Shown here piece by piece: positions 1 through 8,937 of a stretch of 64,000 nucleotides of DNA (the stretch's first letter is position 1; every line of letters begins with the position of its first letter). The stretch spans positions 310,001 to 374,000 of the forward strand of contig NZ_AUBE01000001.1 of assembly GCF_000429085.1 (NCBI RefSeq). Reading direction: 5' to 3'. The notes beneath the pieces were generated by a model. It saw only the letters and a program-made list of their open reading frames with translations. It ran no database searches and was not told the origin of the DNA. This stretch comes from Streptomyces flavidovirens DSM 40150. Lineage in GTDB: Bacteria > Actinomycetota > Actinomycetes > Streptomycetales > Streptomycetaceae. Position numbers and translations under genes: made by a program.

Positions 1-75
1 GATGAAGTGCCACCCGGAGCGGTACGCGGTGGCCATCTCACGCCTGAAGGTGCGGTCGTCCGGTGGAACAGTCAT
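1..75 (-). CDS. Unidentified protein, N-terminal 25 codons only
   Basis: An ATG at 75 opens a reading frame that runs off the left edge and begins MTVPPDDRTFRREMATAYRS. Its ATG overlaps the TGA of the small secreted peptide gene in an ATGA arrangement, which implies translational coupling and a joint role. The codons have G or C at nearly all third positions, as in neighbouring genes. I do not recognise the family from 25 residues. The N-terminus has no signal peptide and looks cytoplasmic. Whether it modifies, exports or senses the coupled peptide cannot be told from this fragment. Confidence 0.55.
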   Translation of the reverse strand, partial: MTVPPDDRTFRREMATAYRSGWHFI

Positions 76-260
76 GCGTCTGTCTTGGCCGGCACACTGT
101 CCCAGCCCAGGTCCGGCGGAGACTCTGCCTGTGCACCAGCCGGACCCCCGCCCGCAGGCTTGCTGTCCCAGGCGAGGTCATCCATCGTGGTCCCAGTACC
201 GAGGGCCAGCCCGGCTGCGAAGGCAGTCGCAAGTACCGAGCGAAGCATTCTCTTGTACAT
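72..260 (-). CDS. Small secreted peptide with two DLxWDSxPA repeats
   Basis: A 62-residue product with a basic start (MYKRMLR) and a hydrophobic stretch to about residue 25, which is a Sec-type signal. The mature part is short and acidic, with two copies of a motif, DDLAWDSKPAG and PDLGWDSVPAK, separated by a Gly/Ala-rich linker. GAGGA lies 11 nt upstream of the ATG at 260; a GTG at 278 in the same frame is an alternative start without a good ribosome site. It is translationally coupled to the next minus-strand gene and divergent from a LuxR-type regulator. The function is unknown. The repeated Trp-Asp-Ser core suggests a secreted signal or a modified-peptide precursor, but this is inference only. 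Confidence 0.6.
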   Translation of the reverse strand: MYKRMLRSVLATAFAAGLALGTGTTMDDLAWDSKPAGGGPAGAQAESPPDLGWDSVPAKTDA

Positions 261-390
261 AGTCGGCTTCGTCCTCACTTGAAAGGTTTCTTCTCTCCCC
301 GCACCACGACCATGGCCTATTCGGCCACGTCAACACCACTGGGTCGATGCATCATGTTCCTGCACGTTCAGGACCCTGGGGGGTGGAGTT

Positions 391-1374
391 ATGACCGCAA
401 GTGACTCAAATCAGGCACATCCCCATGCCGTAACTGATCTGTGCGACGAAGGAAGACGCCTCTACGCCAGCGCTCTGCGCGCCGGACGGATCGCTCGCAC
501 CGAGGTCACACCCGCTCCCTGCCTCATGGAGTTCGCGCTGCTGCACCCCGACCCGGACGACGCCGACTGGCTCCGCCCGGTTCCGCCGTCCGCCGCGCTG
601 GCTCAACGCCTGCACCCCATCGAGCGTGAAATCCGCGAGCGCAGGCACTTGACCATTGAACTGGCCGACTCGTTTGAGCCATTCATGGCCATCAGCGCAC
701 AGGATCCCCCCACCACTCACGCCATCACCGTGCTGGAGGGCTTCAACCGGATCAACGCGGCCATAGACCTCGCCACGGCCGAGTGCCGCACAGAAGTGCT
801 TACCGTCCAACCCGGCGGCGGACGCAGCGAACACGCCCTCCACGAGGCGCTGGAGCGGGGCCAGGCGCTCATCGGCCGAGGCGTCAGCATGCGCACCCTG
901 TATCAGCACACAGTCCGCCACAGCCAGGGCACGCTTGCCTACGCGGAACGTATGGCCGAGGGCAAAGTCGAGATACGGACGCTCGAACAGCTCATAGAAC
1001 GACTGATGATCTTCGATCGTACGGTCGCCTTCATACCCGCGCGCGACGACCGTCAAGTCGCCCTGGAACTGCGCCATCCCGGCCTGGTCGAGTACCTCGC
1101 GGCCGTCTTCGAGCAGTTCTGGCAACGTGGAGTACCGCTCCAGGAGCAGGTCTCGTACGACCACACCCCCGACGGCATATCCGGCGTTCAGCGCTCCATC
1201 GCCAAGCTGCTCGTCGAGGGGTACGTCGACGAGGCCATCGCCCGCCGGCTCGGCATGAACGTACGCACCGCCCGCGCGCACATAGCCAAGCTCGCCGCCA
1301 CCCTCGGCAGCGGCAGCCGCGCCCAACTCGGCTACCTCATCGCGCAGTCGAGCATCCTGGAGCAGGATCACTGA
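391..1374 (+). CDS. LuxR-type helix-turn-helix transcriptional regulator
   Basis: A 327-residue protein. The last 65 residues form a LuxR/GerE-type helix-turn-helix (SIAKLLVEGYVDEAIARRLG, then NVRTARAHIAKL), and the middle (about residues 135-250) resembles the PLD-like sensor region of TrmB-type regulators, with ALHEALERGQALIGRGVSMR followed by an IFDRTVAFIPA strand. Such single-component regulators are common in Streptomyces, and their ligands are mostly unknown. GGTGGAG sits just before the ATG at 391. The gene is divergent from the secreted-peptide gene with about 130 bp between them, so that pair is the obvious candidate target. A strong hairpin follows the stop codon. Confidence 0.8.
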   Translation: MTASDSNQAHPHAVTDLCDEGRRLYASALRAGRIARTEVTPAPCLMEFALLHPDPDDADWLRPVPPSAALAQRLHPIEREIRERRHLTIELADSFEPFMAISAQDPPTTHAITVLEGFNRINAAIDLATAECRTEVLTVQPGGGRSEHALHEALERGQALIGRGVSMRTLYQHTVRHSQGTLAYAERMAEGKVEIRTLEQLIERLMIFDRTVAFIPARDDRQVALELRHPGLVEYLAAVFEQFWQRGVPLQEQVSYDHTPDGISGVQRSIAKLLVEGYVDEAIARRLGMNVRTARAHIAKLAATLGSGSRAQLGYLIAQSSILEQDH

Positions 1375-1411
1375 CTACCGCGTGAGCGCACGTACGCCGA
1401 CGGGGCGCGGC

Positions 1412-1451
1412 AGAAGGCCCGTCACCCCGAGTCGTGGGTGACGGGCCTTCT
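1412..1451. terminator. Bidirectional terminator hairpin
   Basis: A perfect 16-bp stem (AGAAGGCCCGTCACCC, 1412-1427, pairing with 1436-1451) closes an 8-nt loop. It lies between the convergent LuxR-type regulator and hspR and would serve both. It has no long U-tract, which is usual for Streptomyces terminators. Confidence 0.8.
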
Positions 1452-1482
1452 CCGCGCACGGTTCTTCCCGTACGGAGCCGGA

Positions 1483-1932
1483 CTACTCCGACGTCCGCTT
1501 CGGGCGCCAGACCACCAGCGCACTCGCTTGCTGTACGTCCTCGTACCGGACCAGGTCACGCCGGTACGAGGCGTGGACCTGCGCCTCGCGCTGCTGCAGC
1601 GCGGCCGCCGCGCCGTCGACCGCCGCCGAGAGTTCGGCGACGCGCTGCTGGAGCGCGGTCACCTGGTTCTCCAGTTCGATGATGCGCTTGATGCCGGCCA
1701 GGTTGATGCCCTCGTCCTGCGACAGCTGCTGCACCTGACGGAGCAACTGGATGTCGCGGGCCGAGTAGCGCCGCCCGCGCCCGGCCGTGCGGTCGGGGGA
1801 GACCAGGCCGAGGCGGTCGTACTGCCGGAGGGTCTGCGGGTGCAGGCCGGAGAGCTGGGCCGCGACCGAAATGACGTACACCGGTGACTCGTCGGTCAGT
1901 TGGTACGGGTTACGACGCATGCGCGGGTCCAT
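1483..1932 (-). CDS. hspR: Heat-shock repressor HspR (MerR family)
   Basis: A 149-residue MerR-family repressor. The N-terminal winged helix (about residues 18-90) contains SGLHPQTLRQYDRLGLVSPD and the wing GRGRRYSARDI, which match Streptomyces HspR closely. A coiled coil (about 90-125) and the C-terminal sequence ALVVWRPK follow. HspR binds HAIR sites in the dnaK promoter with DnaK as co-repressor (established in S. coelicolor). It is the last gene of the dnaK operon. The ATG at 1932 is 1 nt after the dnaJ stop, and longer upstream starts would run inside dnaJ. Two HAIR-type repeats are visible upstream of dnaK. Confidence 0.95.
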   Translation of the reverse strand: MDPRMRRNPYQLTDESPVYVISVAAQLSGLHPQTLRQYDRLGLVSPDRTAGRGRRYSARDIQLLRQVQQLSQDEGINLAGIKRIIELENQVTALQQRVAELSAAVDGAAAALQQREAQVHASYRRDLVRYEDVQQASALVVWRPKRTSE

Positions 1933-1933
1933 C

Positions 1934-3121
1934 TCATGCTCCCTTCGCGGCCTGGAACAGCTCCGCCCGCGGGTCCTCCCCCGCGGTCGCCTCACGGTAG
2001 GACTCCAGCGCCTCACGGGCCTTGTCGTCAAGGCCCTTCGGCACTTCGACCTCCACGGTGACCAGCAGGTCGCCGCGGGTGCCGTCCTTGCGGACCGCCC
2101 CCTTGCCGCGGGCGCGCATCGTACGGCCGTTGGGCGTGCCGGGCGGCAGCTTCAGGGTGACGGGCGGGCCGCCCAGCGTCGGGACCTTCACCTCGCCGCC
2201 GAGCGCCGCCTCCACGAAGGTGACGGGCACGGTGACGGTGAGGTTGTCGCCCTTGCGGCCGAAGACCGGGTGGGTGCCGACGTGGACGACGACGTACAAG
2301 TCGCCCGCCGGGCCGCCCCGTTCACCGGGACTGCCCTTGCCGCGCAGCCGGATCCGCTGGCCGTCGGAGACGCCCGCCGGGATCCGGACCTGCATGGTGC
2401 GTGAGGATTTGGCGCGGCCGCTGCCCTTGCATACGTCGCAGGGGTCCTGGGCGATGAGCCCGCGGCCCCGGCAGTCGACGCACGGGTCGGTGAGCGAGAA
2501 GCCGCCACCGCCGCCGCGCGACACCTGGCCCGTGCCGACGCAGGTCGGGCACACGCGGGGTGTGCCGTTCTTGTCGCCGGTGCCGGCGCACGCCTTGCAG
2601 GGTGCCTGGCTGGACATCCGCAGCGGGACCGTGGCCCCGTCGACCGCCTCGGTGAAGCTGAGCGTCACCTCGGACTCGATGTCCTGGCCGCGGCGCGGCT
2701 GCGTACCCGTACGCGCACCCGGCCCGCCCCGGTTGAACAAGCCCCCGAACACGTCCCCGAGGCCGCCGCCGAACCCGCCGGCGCCGCCGGTCTGGGCCCC
2801 GCCCTGGGCGCCTCCGAAGAGGTCGCCCAGGTCGAAGTTGAAGGTGCCGCCGCCGGCGCCGGGACCGGGGCGGAAGCCCCCGTTCCCGAAGAGAGCACGC
2901 GCTTCGTCGTACTCCTTGCGCCGCTTGGGGTCGCCGAGGATGTCGTTCGCCTCGGAGATCTCCTTGAAGCGGTCCTCCGCCTTGGCGTCGCCCTTGTTGG
3001 CGTCCGGGTGGAACTCGCGGGCGAGCTTCCGGTACGCCTTCTTGATCTCGGCCTCGGTGGCGTCCTTCGGGACGCCGAGAACCTTGTAGTAGTCCTTCTC
3101 GACGAAGTCCTTCGTGCTCAT
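1934..3121 (-). CDS. dnaJ: Chaperone DnaJ
   Basis: A full-length type I DnaJ of 395 residues. The J domain occupies about residues 9-75 with HPD at 38-40, followed by a Gly/Phe-rich linker that includes long GGAGGFGGG-type stretches. The cysteine-rich domain has four CxxCxGxG units (CKACAGTG, CPTCVGTG, CVDCRGRG, CDVCKGSG), and the C-terminal substrate-binding domains are complete. It stimulates DnaK ATPase and delivers unfolded clients. It lies 48 nt downstream of grpE and directly upstream of hspR, so it is co-transcribed and under HspR control. Confidence 0.96.
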   Translation of the reverse strand: MSTKDFVEKDYYKVLGVPKDATEAEIKKAYRKLAREFHPDANKGDAKAEDRFKEISEANDILGDPKRRKEYDEARALFGNGGFRPGPGAGGGTFNFDLGDLFGGAQGGAQTGGAGGFGGGLGDVFGGLFNRGGPGARTGTQPRRGQDIESEVTLSFTEAVDGATVPLRMSSQAPCKACAGTGDKNGTPRVCPTCVGTGQVSRGGGGGFSLTDPCVDCRGRGLIAQDPCDVCKGSGRAKSSRTMQVRIPAGVSDGQRIRLRGKGSPGERGGPAGDLYVVVHVGTHPVFGRKGDNLTVTVPVTFVEAALGGEVKVPTLGGPPVTLKLPPGTPNGRTMRARGKGAVRKDGTRGDLLVTVEVEVPKGLDDKAREALESYREATAGEDPRAELFQAAKGA

Positions 3122-3169
3122 CCCCGACGTCCCTCCTTCCTGCCGCTACGTGTACTGCTGCTGGTCACG

Positions 3170-3847
3170 TCAGCCCTCGTCCGGGCCACCGCTCTCCTCG
3201 TCCGGAGCCCTGGCCTCGGGCTCGTCCGCCTTGGCGGGCGTGGCGCCGGGCTGGGGCTCGGCCACCGCGACCCGCGCGGGACGGATGGTCCGCTCGCCGA
3301 TCCGGTAGCCGGGCTGGAGGATCGCGACGCACGTGGTCTCGTCGACGTCCGGTGCGTACGAGTGCATCAGCGCCTCGTGGATCGTCGGGTCGAAGGGCTC
3401 GCCCTCCTTGCCGAACTGCTGCAGGCCCATCTTGGCGGCGACCGTCTCCAGCGATTCGGCGACCGACTTGAACCCGCCCACCAGCTCGCCGTGCTCCCGC
3501 GCGCGGCCGATGTCGTCGAGGGTCGGGAGGAGCTCGCTCAGGAGGTTCGCGACAGCGATCTCCTTGACCGTGACCCGGTCCCGCTCCACGCGGCGACGGT
3601 AGTTCTGGTACTCCGCCTGGAGCCGCTGGAGGTCCGCGGTGCGCTCATTGAGCGCCATACGCACCTGGTCCAGCTGCGCCGTCAGAGCTACGTCCTGTAC
3701 GTCCCCGGCCGGGGCTGCCGGGCCCGACTCCTCGACGGAGTCGGTCCCTGCCTTTTCGGGCGCGGCAGCCTGCGGTTCGGCGTCTTCGGGAGTGGCGCCG
3801 GAAGGGACGTCGGGCTTCTCCTCGAAGCCCGGAGTCTCCTCCGTCAT
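3170..3847 (-). CDS. grpE: Nucleotide exchange factor GrpE
   Basis: A GrpE of 225 residues. It has an acidic, disordered N-terminus (about 1-50), the long dimerising helix ([26 protein letters not shown]) and the beta-domain containing [13 protein letters not shown] and [18 protein letters not shown]. It releases ADP from DnaK. The ATG at 3847 overlaps the dnaK stop (ATGA), giving coupled translation. The extra C-terminal tail of about 30 residues is acidic and low in complexity, as in other streptomycete GrpE proteins. Confidence 0.95.
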   Translation of the reverse strand: MTEETPGFEEKPDVPSGATPEDAEPQAAAPEKAGTDSVEESGPAAPAGDVQDVALTAQLDQVRMALNERTADLQRLQAEYQNYRRRVERDRVTVKEIAVANLLSELLPTLDDIGRAREHGELVGGFKSVAESLETVAAKMGLQQFGKEGEPFDPTIHEALMHSYAPDVDETTCVAILQPGYRIGERTIRPARVAVAEPQPGATPAKADEPEARAPDEESGGPDEG

Positions 3848-5703
3848 GCGGCGCCTCCCTGCCGGCCGGCGTCACGCTCGTCGTCGACGATCTCGGCGTC
3901 GACGACGTCGTCGTCAGCCTTGGCGTGGCCCTCGGCACCCGGAGCGTCGCCGCCCGCGGCCTGAGCACCCTCGGCGTTCGCGTACATGGCCTGGCCGAGC
4001 TTCTGGGAGACGGCCGCGACCTTCTCCGTAGCCGTGCGGATCTCGGCGGTGTCCTCACCCTTGAGCTTTTCCTTCAGCTCGGTGATGGCGGTCTCGACCT
4101 CGGACTTCACGTCACCCGGAACCTTGTCCTCGTTGTCCTTGAGGAACTTCTCCGTCTGGTAGACGAGCTGCTCGGCCTGGTTGCGCGCCTCGGCGGCCTC
4201 GCGGCGCTTGTGGTCCTCGTCCGCGTACTTCTCGGCCTCTTCGCGCATCCGGTTGACCTCGTCCTTCGGCAGCGAGGAGCCACCGGTGACGGTCATCTTC
4301 TGCTCCTTGCCGGTGCCGAGGTCCTTGGCAGCGACGTGCATGATGCCGTTGGCGTCGATGTCGAACGCGACCTCGATCTGCGGGACACCGCGCGGGGCCG
4401 GCGGCAGACCCGTCAGCTCGAACATGCCGAGCTTCTTGTTGTACGCCGCGATCTCGCGCTCGCCCTGGTAGACCTGGATCTGCACGGACGGCTGGTTGTC
4501 CTCGGCCGTCGTGAAGATCTCGGAGCGCTTCGTCGGGATCGTCGTGTTGCGCTCGATGAGCTTCGTCATGATGCCGCCCTTGGTCTCGATACCGAGAGAC
4601 AGGGGCGTGACGTCGAGGAGCAGGACGTCCTTGACCTCACCCTTGAGGACACCGGCCTGGAGCGAGGCGCCGATGGCGACGACCTCGTCCGGGTTCACAC
4701 CCTTGTTGGCGTCCTGACCGCCCGTGAGCTCCTTGACGAGCTCGGCGACGGCCGGCATACGGGTCGAGCCACCGACGAGAACGACGTGGTCGATCTCGGA
4801 GAGCTGGATGCCCGCGTCCTTGATGACGTTGTGGAACGGCGTCTTGCAGCGCTCCAGAAGGTCGGCGGTCAGCTGCTGGAACTGCGAGCGCGTGAGCTTC
4901 TCGTCCAGGTGCAGCGGGCCCTCGGCCGACGCCGTGATGTACGGCAGGTTGATCGAGGTCTCGGTGGAGGAGGACAGCTCGATCTTGGCCTTCTCGGCCG
5001 CCTCGCGCAGGCGCTGGAGCGCCATCTTGTCCTTGGAGAGGTCCACGCCGTGACCGGAGTGGAACTGCTTCACCAGGTAGTCGACGACGCGCTGGTCCCA
5101 GTCGTCACCACCGAGGTGGTTGTCACCGTTGGTGGCCTTCACCTCGACGACGCCGTCACCGATCTCCAGCAGCGACACGTCGAAGGTGCCGCCACCGAGG
5201 TCGAAGACGAGGATGGTCTGGTCGTCCTTGTCGAGGCCGTACGCCAGGGCGGCGGCCGTCGGCTCGTTGACGATGCGCAGGACGTTCAGGCCCGCGATCT
5301 CGCCGGCCTCCTTCGTCGCCTGGCGCTCCGAGTCGTTGAAGTACGCCGGGACGGTGATGACCGCGTCGGCCACCTTCTCGCCCAGGTACGCCTCGGCGTC
5401 GCGCTTCAGCTTCTGCAGGATGAAGGCGCTCATCTGCTGCGGGTTGAAGGTCTTGCCGTCGAGCTCGATGTTCCAGTCGGTGCCCATGTGGCGCTTGACC
5501 GACCGGATCGTCCTGTCGACGTTGGTGACTGCCTGGCGCTTGGCAACCTCGCCTACCAGCACTTCACCGTTCTTCGCGAAAGCGACGACGGACGGCGTGG
5601 TCCTGGCGCCTTCGGCGTTGGTGATGACGGTGGGCTCGCCGCCCTCCAGAACGCTGACGACGGAGTTGGTGGTGCCCAGGTCGATGCCGACCGCACGTGC
5701 CAT
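3844..5703 (-). CDS. dnaK: Molecular chaperone DnaK (Hsp70)
   Basis: A 619-residue Hsp70. The nucleotide-binding domain begins [16 protein letters not shown] and includes [20 protein letters not shown] and the [12 protein letters not shown] motif. The substrate-binding domain (about 360-500) includes [16 protein letters not shown] and the helical lid ends in an acidic tail. The start is the ATG at 5703 with GGAGGA 8 nt upstream. An in-frame extension to 5793 would run through the HAIR operators and is rejected. It is the first gene of the dnaK-grpE-dnaJ-hspR operon. Confidence 0.97.
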   Translation of the reverse strand: MARAVGIDLGTTNSVVSVLEGGEPTVITNAEGARTTPSVVAFAKNGEVLVGEVAKRQAVTNVDRTIRSVKRHMGTDWNIELDGKTFNPQQMSAFILQKLKRDAEAYLGEKVADAVITVPAYFNDSERQATKEAGEIAGLNVLRIVNEPTAAALAYGLDKDDQTILVFDLGGGTFDVSLLEIGDGVVEVKATNGDNHLGGDDWDQRVVDYLVKQFHSGHGVDLSKDKMALQRLREAAEKAKIELSSSTETSINLPYITASAEGPLHLDEKLTRSQFQQLTADLLERCKTPFHNVIKDAGIQLSEIDHVVLVGGSTRMPAVAELVKELTGGQDANKGVNPDEVVAIGASLQAGVLKGEVKDVLLLDVTPLSLGIETKGGIMTKLIERNTTIPTKRSEIFTTAEDNQPSVQIQVYQGEREIAAYNKKLGMFELTGLPPAPRGVPQIEVAFDIDANGIMHVAAKDLGTGKEQKMTVTGGSSLPKDEVNRMREEAEKYADEDHKRREAAEARNQAEQLVYQTEKFLKDNEDKVPGDVKSEVETAITELKEKLKGEDTAEIRTATEKVAAVSQKLGQAMYANAEGAQAAGGDAPGAEGHAKADDDVVDAEIVDDERDAGRQGGAA

Positions 5704-5721
5704 TTCGATTCCTCCAGCTGA

Positions 5722-5742
5722 CTTGAGTGGAACAGACTCAAG
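5722..5742. promoter_or_regulatory. HAIR operator (perfect consensus)
   Basis: CTTGAGT-N7-ACTCAAG, an exact match to the HspR-associated inverted repeat, lies 19 nt upstream of the dnaK ATG. HspR binding here would block transcription from the promoter just upstream. Confidence 0.95.
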
Positions 5743-5769
5743 GATGCATGACGGATCCATTCGCGTCAA
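5741..5769 (-). promoter_or_regulatory. Probable dnaK promoter
   Basis: On the minus strand TTGACG (complement of 5764-5769) is followed after 17 nt by CATCCT (complement of 5741-5746), a plausible vegetative -35/-10 pair. It sits between the two HAIR repeats, with the -10 adjoining the perfect HAIR, which is the expected layout for HspR repression. Confidence 0.55.
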
Positions 5770-5773
5770 CAGA

Positions 5774-5794
5774 CCTGAGTGGAGGCGACTCAAC
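5774..5794. promoter_or_regulatory. Second, degenerate HAIR operator
   Basis: CCTGAGT-N7-ACTCAAC keeps the core TGAGT-N7-ACTCA with two changed outer positions. It lies 52 bp from the centre of the perfect HAIR, on the other side of the probable promoter. Multiple HAIR copies upstream of dnaK are known in S. coelicolor. Confidence 0.8.
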
Positions 5795-5883
5795 TCTTAT
5801 GCGGCCCTTATCGGCATGAGCACGGCACGCCCACACCCAACCATGCCCCATTTCCGGACGAAAGCCATGAAAAAGTACGCCCC

Positions 5884-6375
5884 ATGCTCGCGAAGCGCAT
5901 CTTCGACCTGGTGGTCACCGCCGCCTTACTGCCGATCGCCGCCCCTCTCCTGCTCCTCACCGCCACCGCGGCGGCCGTAACGTCGCGGGGCCCGCTGCTC
6001 GTACGCAAGACCCGTGCGGGCCTGGCCGGCCGCCCCTTCGAGATGCTGACGCTGCGCACCGACCCCCGCACCCCGGTCGGCGGGCTGCTGCGCCGGTGGC
6101 GGCTGGATGTACTGCCGCGGCTGATCCACGTAGTACGCGGCGAGATGTCCCTGGTCGGCCCGTGCCCGCTGCCGCCGGGCCATTCTTCGGCGACACGGGC
6201 GAGACTGGTGGTGCGGCCGGGCATCACCGGGCTGTGGCAGGTCGGCGGGCGCTCGGAGCTGCCGTGGGAGGAGATGGACGTACTGGATCTGCACTACATC
6301 GAGCAGCACTGGCTCGGCCTCGACCTGGCCGTCCTGGCCCGCACGATTCCCGCGGTCCTCGCCGCCAGGTGCTGA
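5884..6375 (+). CDS. Reduced bacterial sugar-1-phosphate transferase family protein
   Basis: A 163-residue member of the polyprenyl-phosphate sugar phosphotransferase family (PglC/WcaJ C-terminal domain). It begins with KRIFDLVVTAALLP and a re-entrant hydrophobic segment, then has RGEMSLVGPCPL and PGITGLWQVGGRSELPWEE. It is shorter than usual: the loop between FRTM-type residues and DPR is missing (LTLRTDPRTPVGG). In the position of the family's catalytic Asp-Glu dyad (LDELPQL) it reads LDVLPRL, so the Glu is replaced by Val. It may be inactive or have a changed function. The gene is monocistronic and divergent from dnaK. The start is chosen at the canonical KRIFD beginning; no strong ribosome site is seen. 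Confidence 0.75.
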   Translation: MLAKRIFDLVVTAALLPIAAPLLLLTATAAAVTSRGPLLVRKTRAGLAGRPFEMLTLRTDPRTPVGGLLRRWRLDVLPRLIHVVRGEMSLVGPCPLPPGHSSATRARLVVRPGITGLWQVGGRSELPWEEMDVLDLHYIEQHWLGLDLAVLARTIPAVLAARC

Positions 6376-6532
6376 GGGCGGCCAGGTGCTGAGGGAAGCC
6401 TTACGCGACACAGATCACCGCCTGCGCAACTACAGTGCGGCGGCATAAATGGGTACGCTCAGCACGGACTGAATAAGTTACCGCTTAGTAATCCCTCTGA
6501 ACTTTCACCTCGCAGGCCCGAGGAGCCCCTTG

Positions 6533-8800
6533 ATGCAACTCGCCGCGATCATCGTGTCGCTGGTCCTGACCGTGGTCGGCGTTGCGCTGCTCGCCCGCGC
6601 CATCGGCCAGTTCGTCCGCTACTTCAAACTGGGCCAGCCGGTCCCCGCCGGCGCCCGGACCGACAACCCCTACCAGCGCAGCGTCACGCTGGTCAGGGAG
6701 TTCCTCGGCCACACGCGGATGAACCGCTGGGGGATCGTGGGCTTCGCCCACTGGTTCGTGGCGGTCGGCTTCCTGACGCTGCCGCCGACGATCGTCACCG
6801 CCTACGGCCAGCTTTTCCGGGCCGACTGGACGCTGCCGGTGCTCGGCGGCTTCCTGCCGTACGAGCTCTACATCGAGTTCATCGGAGTGATGACCACCCT
6901 CGGCATCGCCGTGCTGATCGTCATCCGCCTGCTGAACCTGCCCTCGCGCCCCGGCCGCAAGTCCCGGTTCGCCGGCTCGAAGATGGGCCAGGCGTACTTC
7001 GTCGAGTACGTCATCCTCACCATCGGCCTGGCCATCTACGTCCTGCGTGGCCTGGAAGGCGCCCTGCACCACGTCGACCACTACGAGCCCGCGTACTTCG
7101 CCTCGTATCCGCTGGTCCTGGCGTTCAAGGGCCTGAGCGTCGGCGTGCTGCAGAACCTGGTCTACCTGTTCGCCATGATCAAGCTGAGCACCACCATGAT
7201 CTGGATGATCACGGTCTCGCTCAACATCAACATGGGTGTGGCCTGGCACCGCTTCCTGGCGTTCCCGAACATCTGGTTCAAGCGCAACGCCGACGGCGCC
7301 ACCGCCCTGGGCGCGCTCCAGCCGATGACCTCCGCCGGCAAGGAGATCGACTGGGAGGACCCGGCGGAGGACGCCGTCTTCGGCGTCTCCCAGGTCGAGC
7401 AGTTCTCGTGGAAGGGCATCCTCGACTTCTCCACCTGCACCGAGTGCGGCCGCTGCCAGTCGCAGTGCCCCGCCTGGAACACCGGAAAGCCGCTCTCCCC
7501 GAAGCTCCTGATCATGTCGCTGCGCGACCACGCGCACGCCAAGGCGCCGTACCTGCTCGCGGGCGGCGGCAAGACGATGGAGGGCGACGAGAAGGCGACG
7601 GCCGAGCAGCTGAAGGACGTGCCCGCGTCCGCGCTGGCCGAGGCCGAGCGGCCGCTGATCGGGACGCTGGAGGAGAACGGCGTCATCGACCCGGACGTGC
7701 TGTGGTCCTGCACCACCTGCGGCGCCTGTGTCGAGCAGTGCCCGGTCGACATCGAGCACATCGACCACATCGTCGACATGCGCCGCTACCAGGTGATGAT
7801 CGAGTCCGCCTTCCCCTCGGAGGCCGGCACGATGCTCAAGAACCTGGAGAAGAAGGGCAACCCCTGGGGCCTGGCCAAGAAGCAGCGCGTCGAGTGGACC
7901 AAGGAGGTCGACTTCGAGGTGCCGATCGTCGGCAAGACGATCGAGGACCTGTCCGAGGTCGAGTACCTCTACTGGGTCGGCTGCGCCGGCGCCCTGGAGG
8001 ACCGCGCGAAGAAGACCACCAAGGCCTTCGCGGAGCTGCTGCACATGGCGGGCGTCAAGTTCGCGATCATGGGCGGCGACGAGAAGTGCACGGGTGACTC
8101 GGCCCGCCGCCTGGGCAACGAGCCGCTGTTCCAGCAGCTCGGCCAGGAGAACGTCGCGATGCTGAACATGGCGTACGGCGAAGACGACGAAGACCCGTCG
8201 ACCCGCAAGCCCAAGTCGTCGAAGAAGATCGTCGCGACCTGCCCGCACTGCTTCAACACCATCGCGAACGAGTACCCGCAGCTGGGCGGTGAGTTCGAGG
8301 TCATCCACCACACGCAGCTGCTCCAGCACCTCATCGACGAGGGCAAGCTGATCCCGGTGACGTCGGTCGAGGGCCTCATCACGTACCACGACCCCTGCTA
8401 CCTGGGCCGGCACAACAAGGTCTACACGCCGCCGCGCGAGATCATGTCGGCCGTTCCGGGCCTGCGTCAGCAGGAGATGCACCGCCACAAGGAACGCGGC
8501 TTCTGCTGCGGCGCCGGCGGCGCGCGCATGTGGATGGAGGAGCGGATCGGCAAGCGCATCAACACCGAGCGCGTCGACGAGGCGCTGTCTCTCAACCCGG
8601 ACATCGTCTCGACCGCGTGCCCGTTCTGCCTGGTGATGCTCACCGACTCGGTCAACGGCAAGAAGAATGACGGCAAAGCGAAGGAGTCCCTCCAGGTCGT
8701 GGACGTGGCACAGCTGCTCCTCGACTCGGTGAAGACACCGGCCGACCCCGAGGACGCGCCGGAGCCGGAGAGCGCGACGGAGCCCGAACCGGCGAAGTAG
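6533..8800 (+). CDS. Membrane-anchored Fe-S oxidoreductase with two CCG domains
   Basis: A 755-residue protein combining an N-terminal membrane section of about five to six helices (residues 1-250, nitrate-reductase-gamma/HdrE-like), two 4Fe-4S motifs (CTECGRCQSQCP near 302 and CTTCGACVEQCP near 392) and two cysteine-rich CCG domains (including CPHCFNTIANEYP and CCGAGGARMWMEE). This is the HdrD/GlpC-like architecture of respiratory quinone- or thiol-linked electron transfer; the physiological donor is unknown. AGGAG lies 7 nt before the ATG at 6533, which I prefer to a TTG one codon upstream. A hairpin follows. A single-gene unit of this type is widely conserved in Streptomyces. Confidence 0.85.
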   Translation: MQLAAIIVSLVLTVVGVALLARAIGQFVRYFKLGQPVPAGARTDNPYQRSVTLVREFLGHTRMNRWGIVGFAHWFVAVGFLTLPPTIVTAYGQLFRADWTLPVLGGFLPYELYIEFIGVMTTLGIAVLIVIRLLNLPSRPGRKSRFAGSKMGQAYFVEYVILTIGLAIYVLRGLEGALHHVDHYEPAYFASYPLVLAFKGLSVGVLQNLVYLFAMIKLSTTMIWMITVSLNINMGVAWHRFLAFPNIWFKRNADGATALGALQPMTSAGKEIDWEDPAEDAVFGVSQVEQFSWKGILDFSTCTECGRCQSQCPAWNTGKPLSPKLLIMSLRDHAHAKAPYLLAGGGKTMEGDEKATAEQLKDVPASALAEAERPLIGTLEENGVIDPDVLWSCTTCGACVEQCPVDIEHIDHIVDMRRYQVMIESAFPSEAGTMLKNLEKKGNPWGLAKKQRVEWTKEVDFEVPIVGKTIEDLSEVEYLYWVGCAGALEDRAKKTTKAFAELLHMAGVKFAIMGGDEKCTGDSARRLGNEPLFQQLGQENVAMLNMAYGEDDEDPSTRKPKSSKKIVATCPHCFNTIANEYPQLGGEFEVIHHTQLLQHLIDEGKLIPVTSVEGLITYHDPCYLGRHNKVYTPPREIMSAVPGLRQQEMHRHKERGFCCGAGGARMWMEERIGKRINTERVDEALSLNPDIVSTACPFCLVMLTDSVNGKKNDGKAKESLQVVDVAQLLLDSVKTPADPEDAPEPESATEPEPAK

Positions 8801-8820
8801 CCCTTGGGCAGGAGAAGAAG

Positions 8821-8860
8821 AAGCGGCCGGATCTGCCTCGGGGGCAGGTCCGGCCGCTTT
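8821..8860 (+). terminator. Terminator hairpin
   Basis: A 17-bp stem with one G-T pair (8821-8837 with 8843-8859), opening AAGCGGCCGG and closing CCGGCCGCTT, 20 nt after the Fe-S oxidoreductase stop, followed by a short T run. Confidence 0.85.
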
Positions 8861-8865
8861 CGTAC

Positions 8866-8937
8866 GCCCACTCCGCCCACTCCGCCCACTCCGCCCGCTC
8901 CGCTCACCCACCCCACTCATTCCGCTCACCCCGCTTA
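8866..8937. repeat. Degenerate 9-bp tandem repeat
   Basis: Repeats of CGCCCACTC with drift (CGCCCGCTC, CGCTCACCC, CATTCCGCT) fill the gap between the terminator and the next gene. The array is C-rich and T-only on the other strand at several steps. No function is evident; copy number may vary between strains. Confidence 0.6.

Noticed and set aside
3925..5721. 598-codon plus-strand frame opposite dnaK
   Set aside because: Pure antisense shadow of a highly conserved gene in high-GC DNA.
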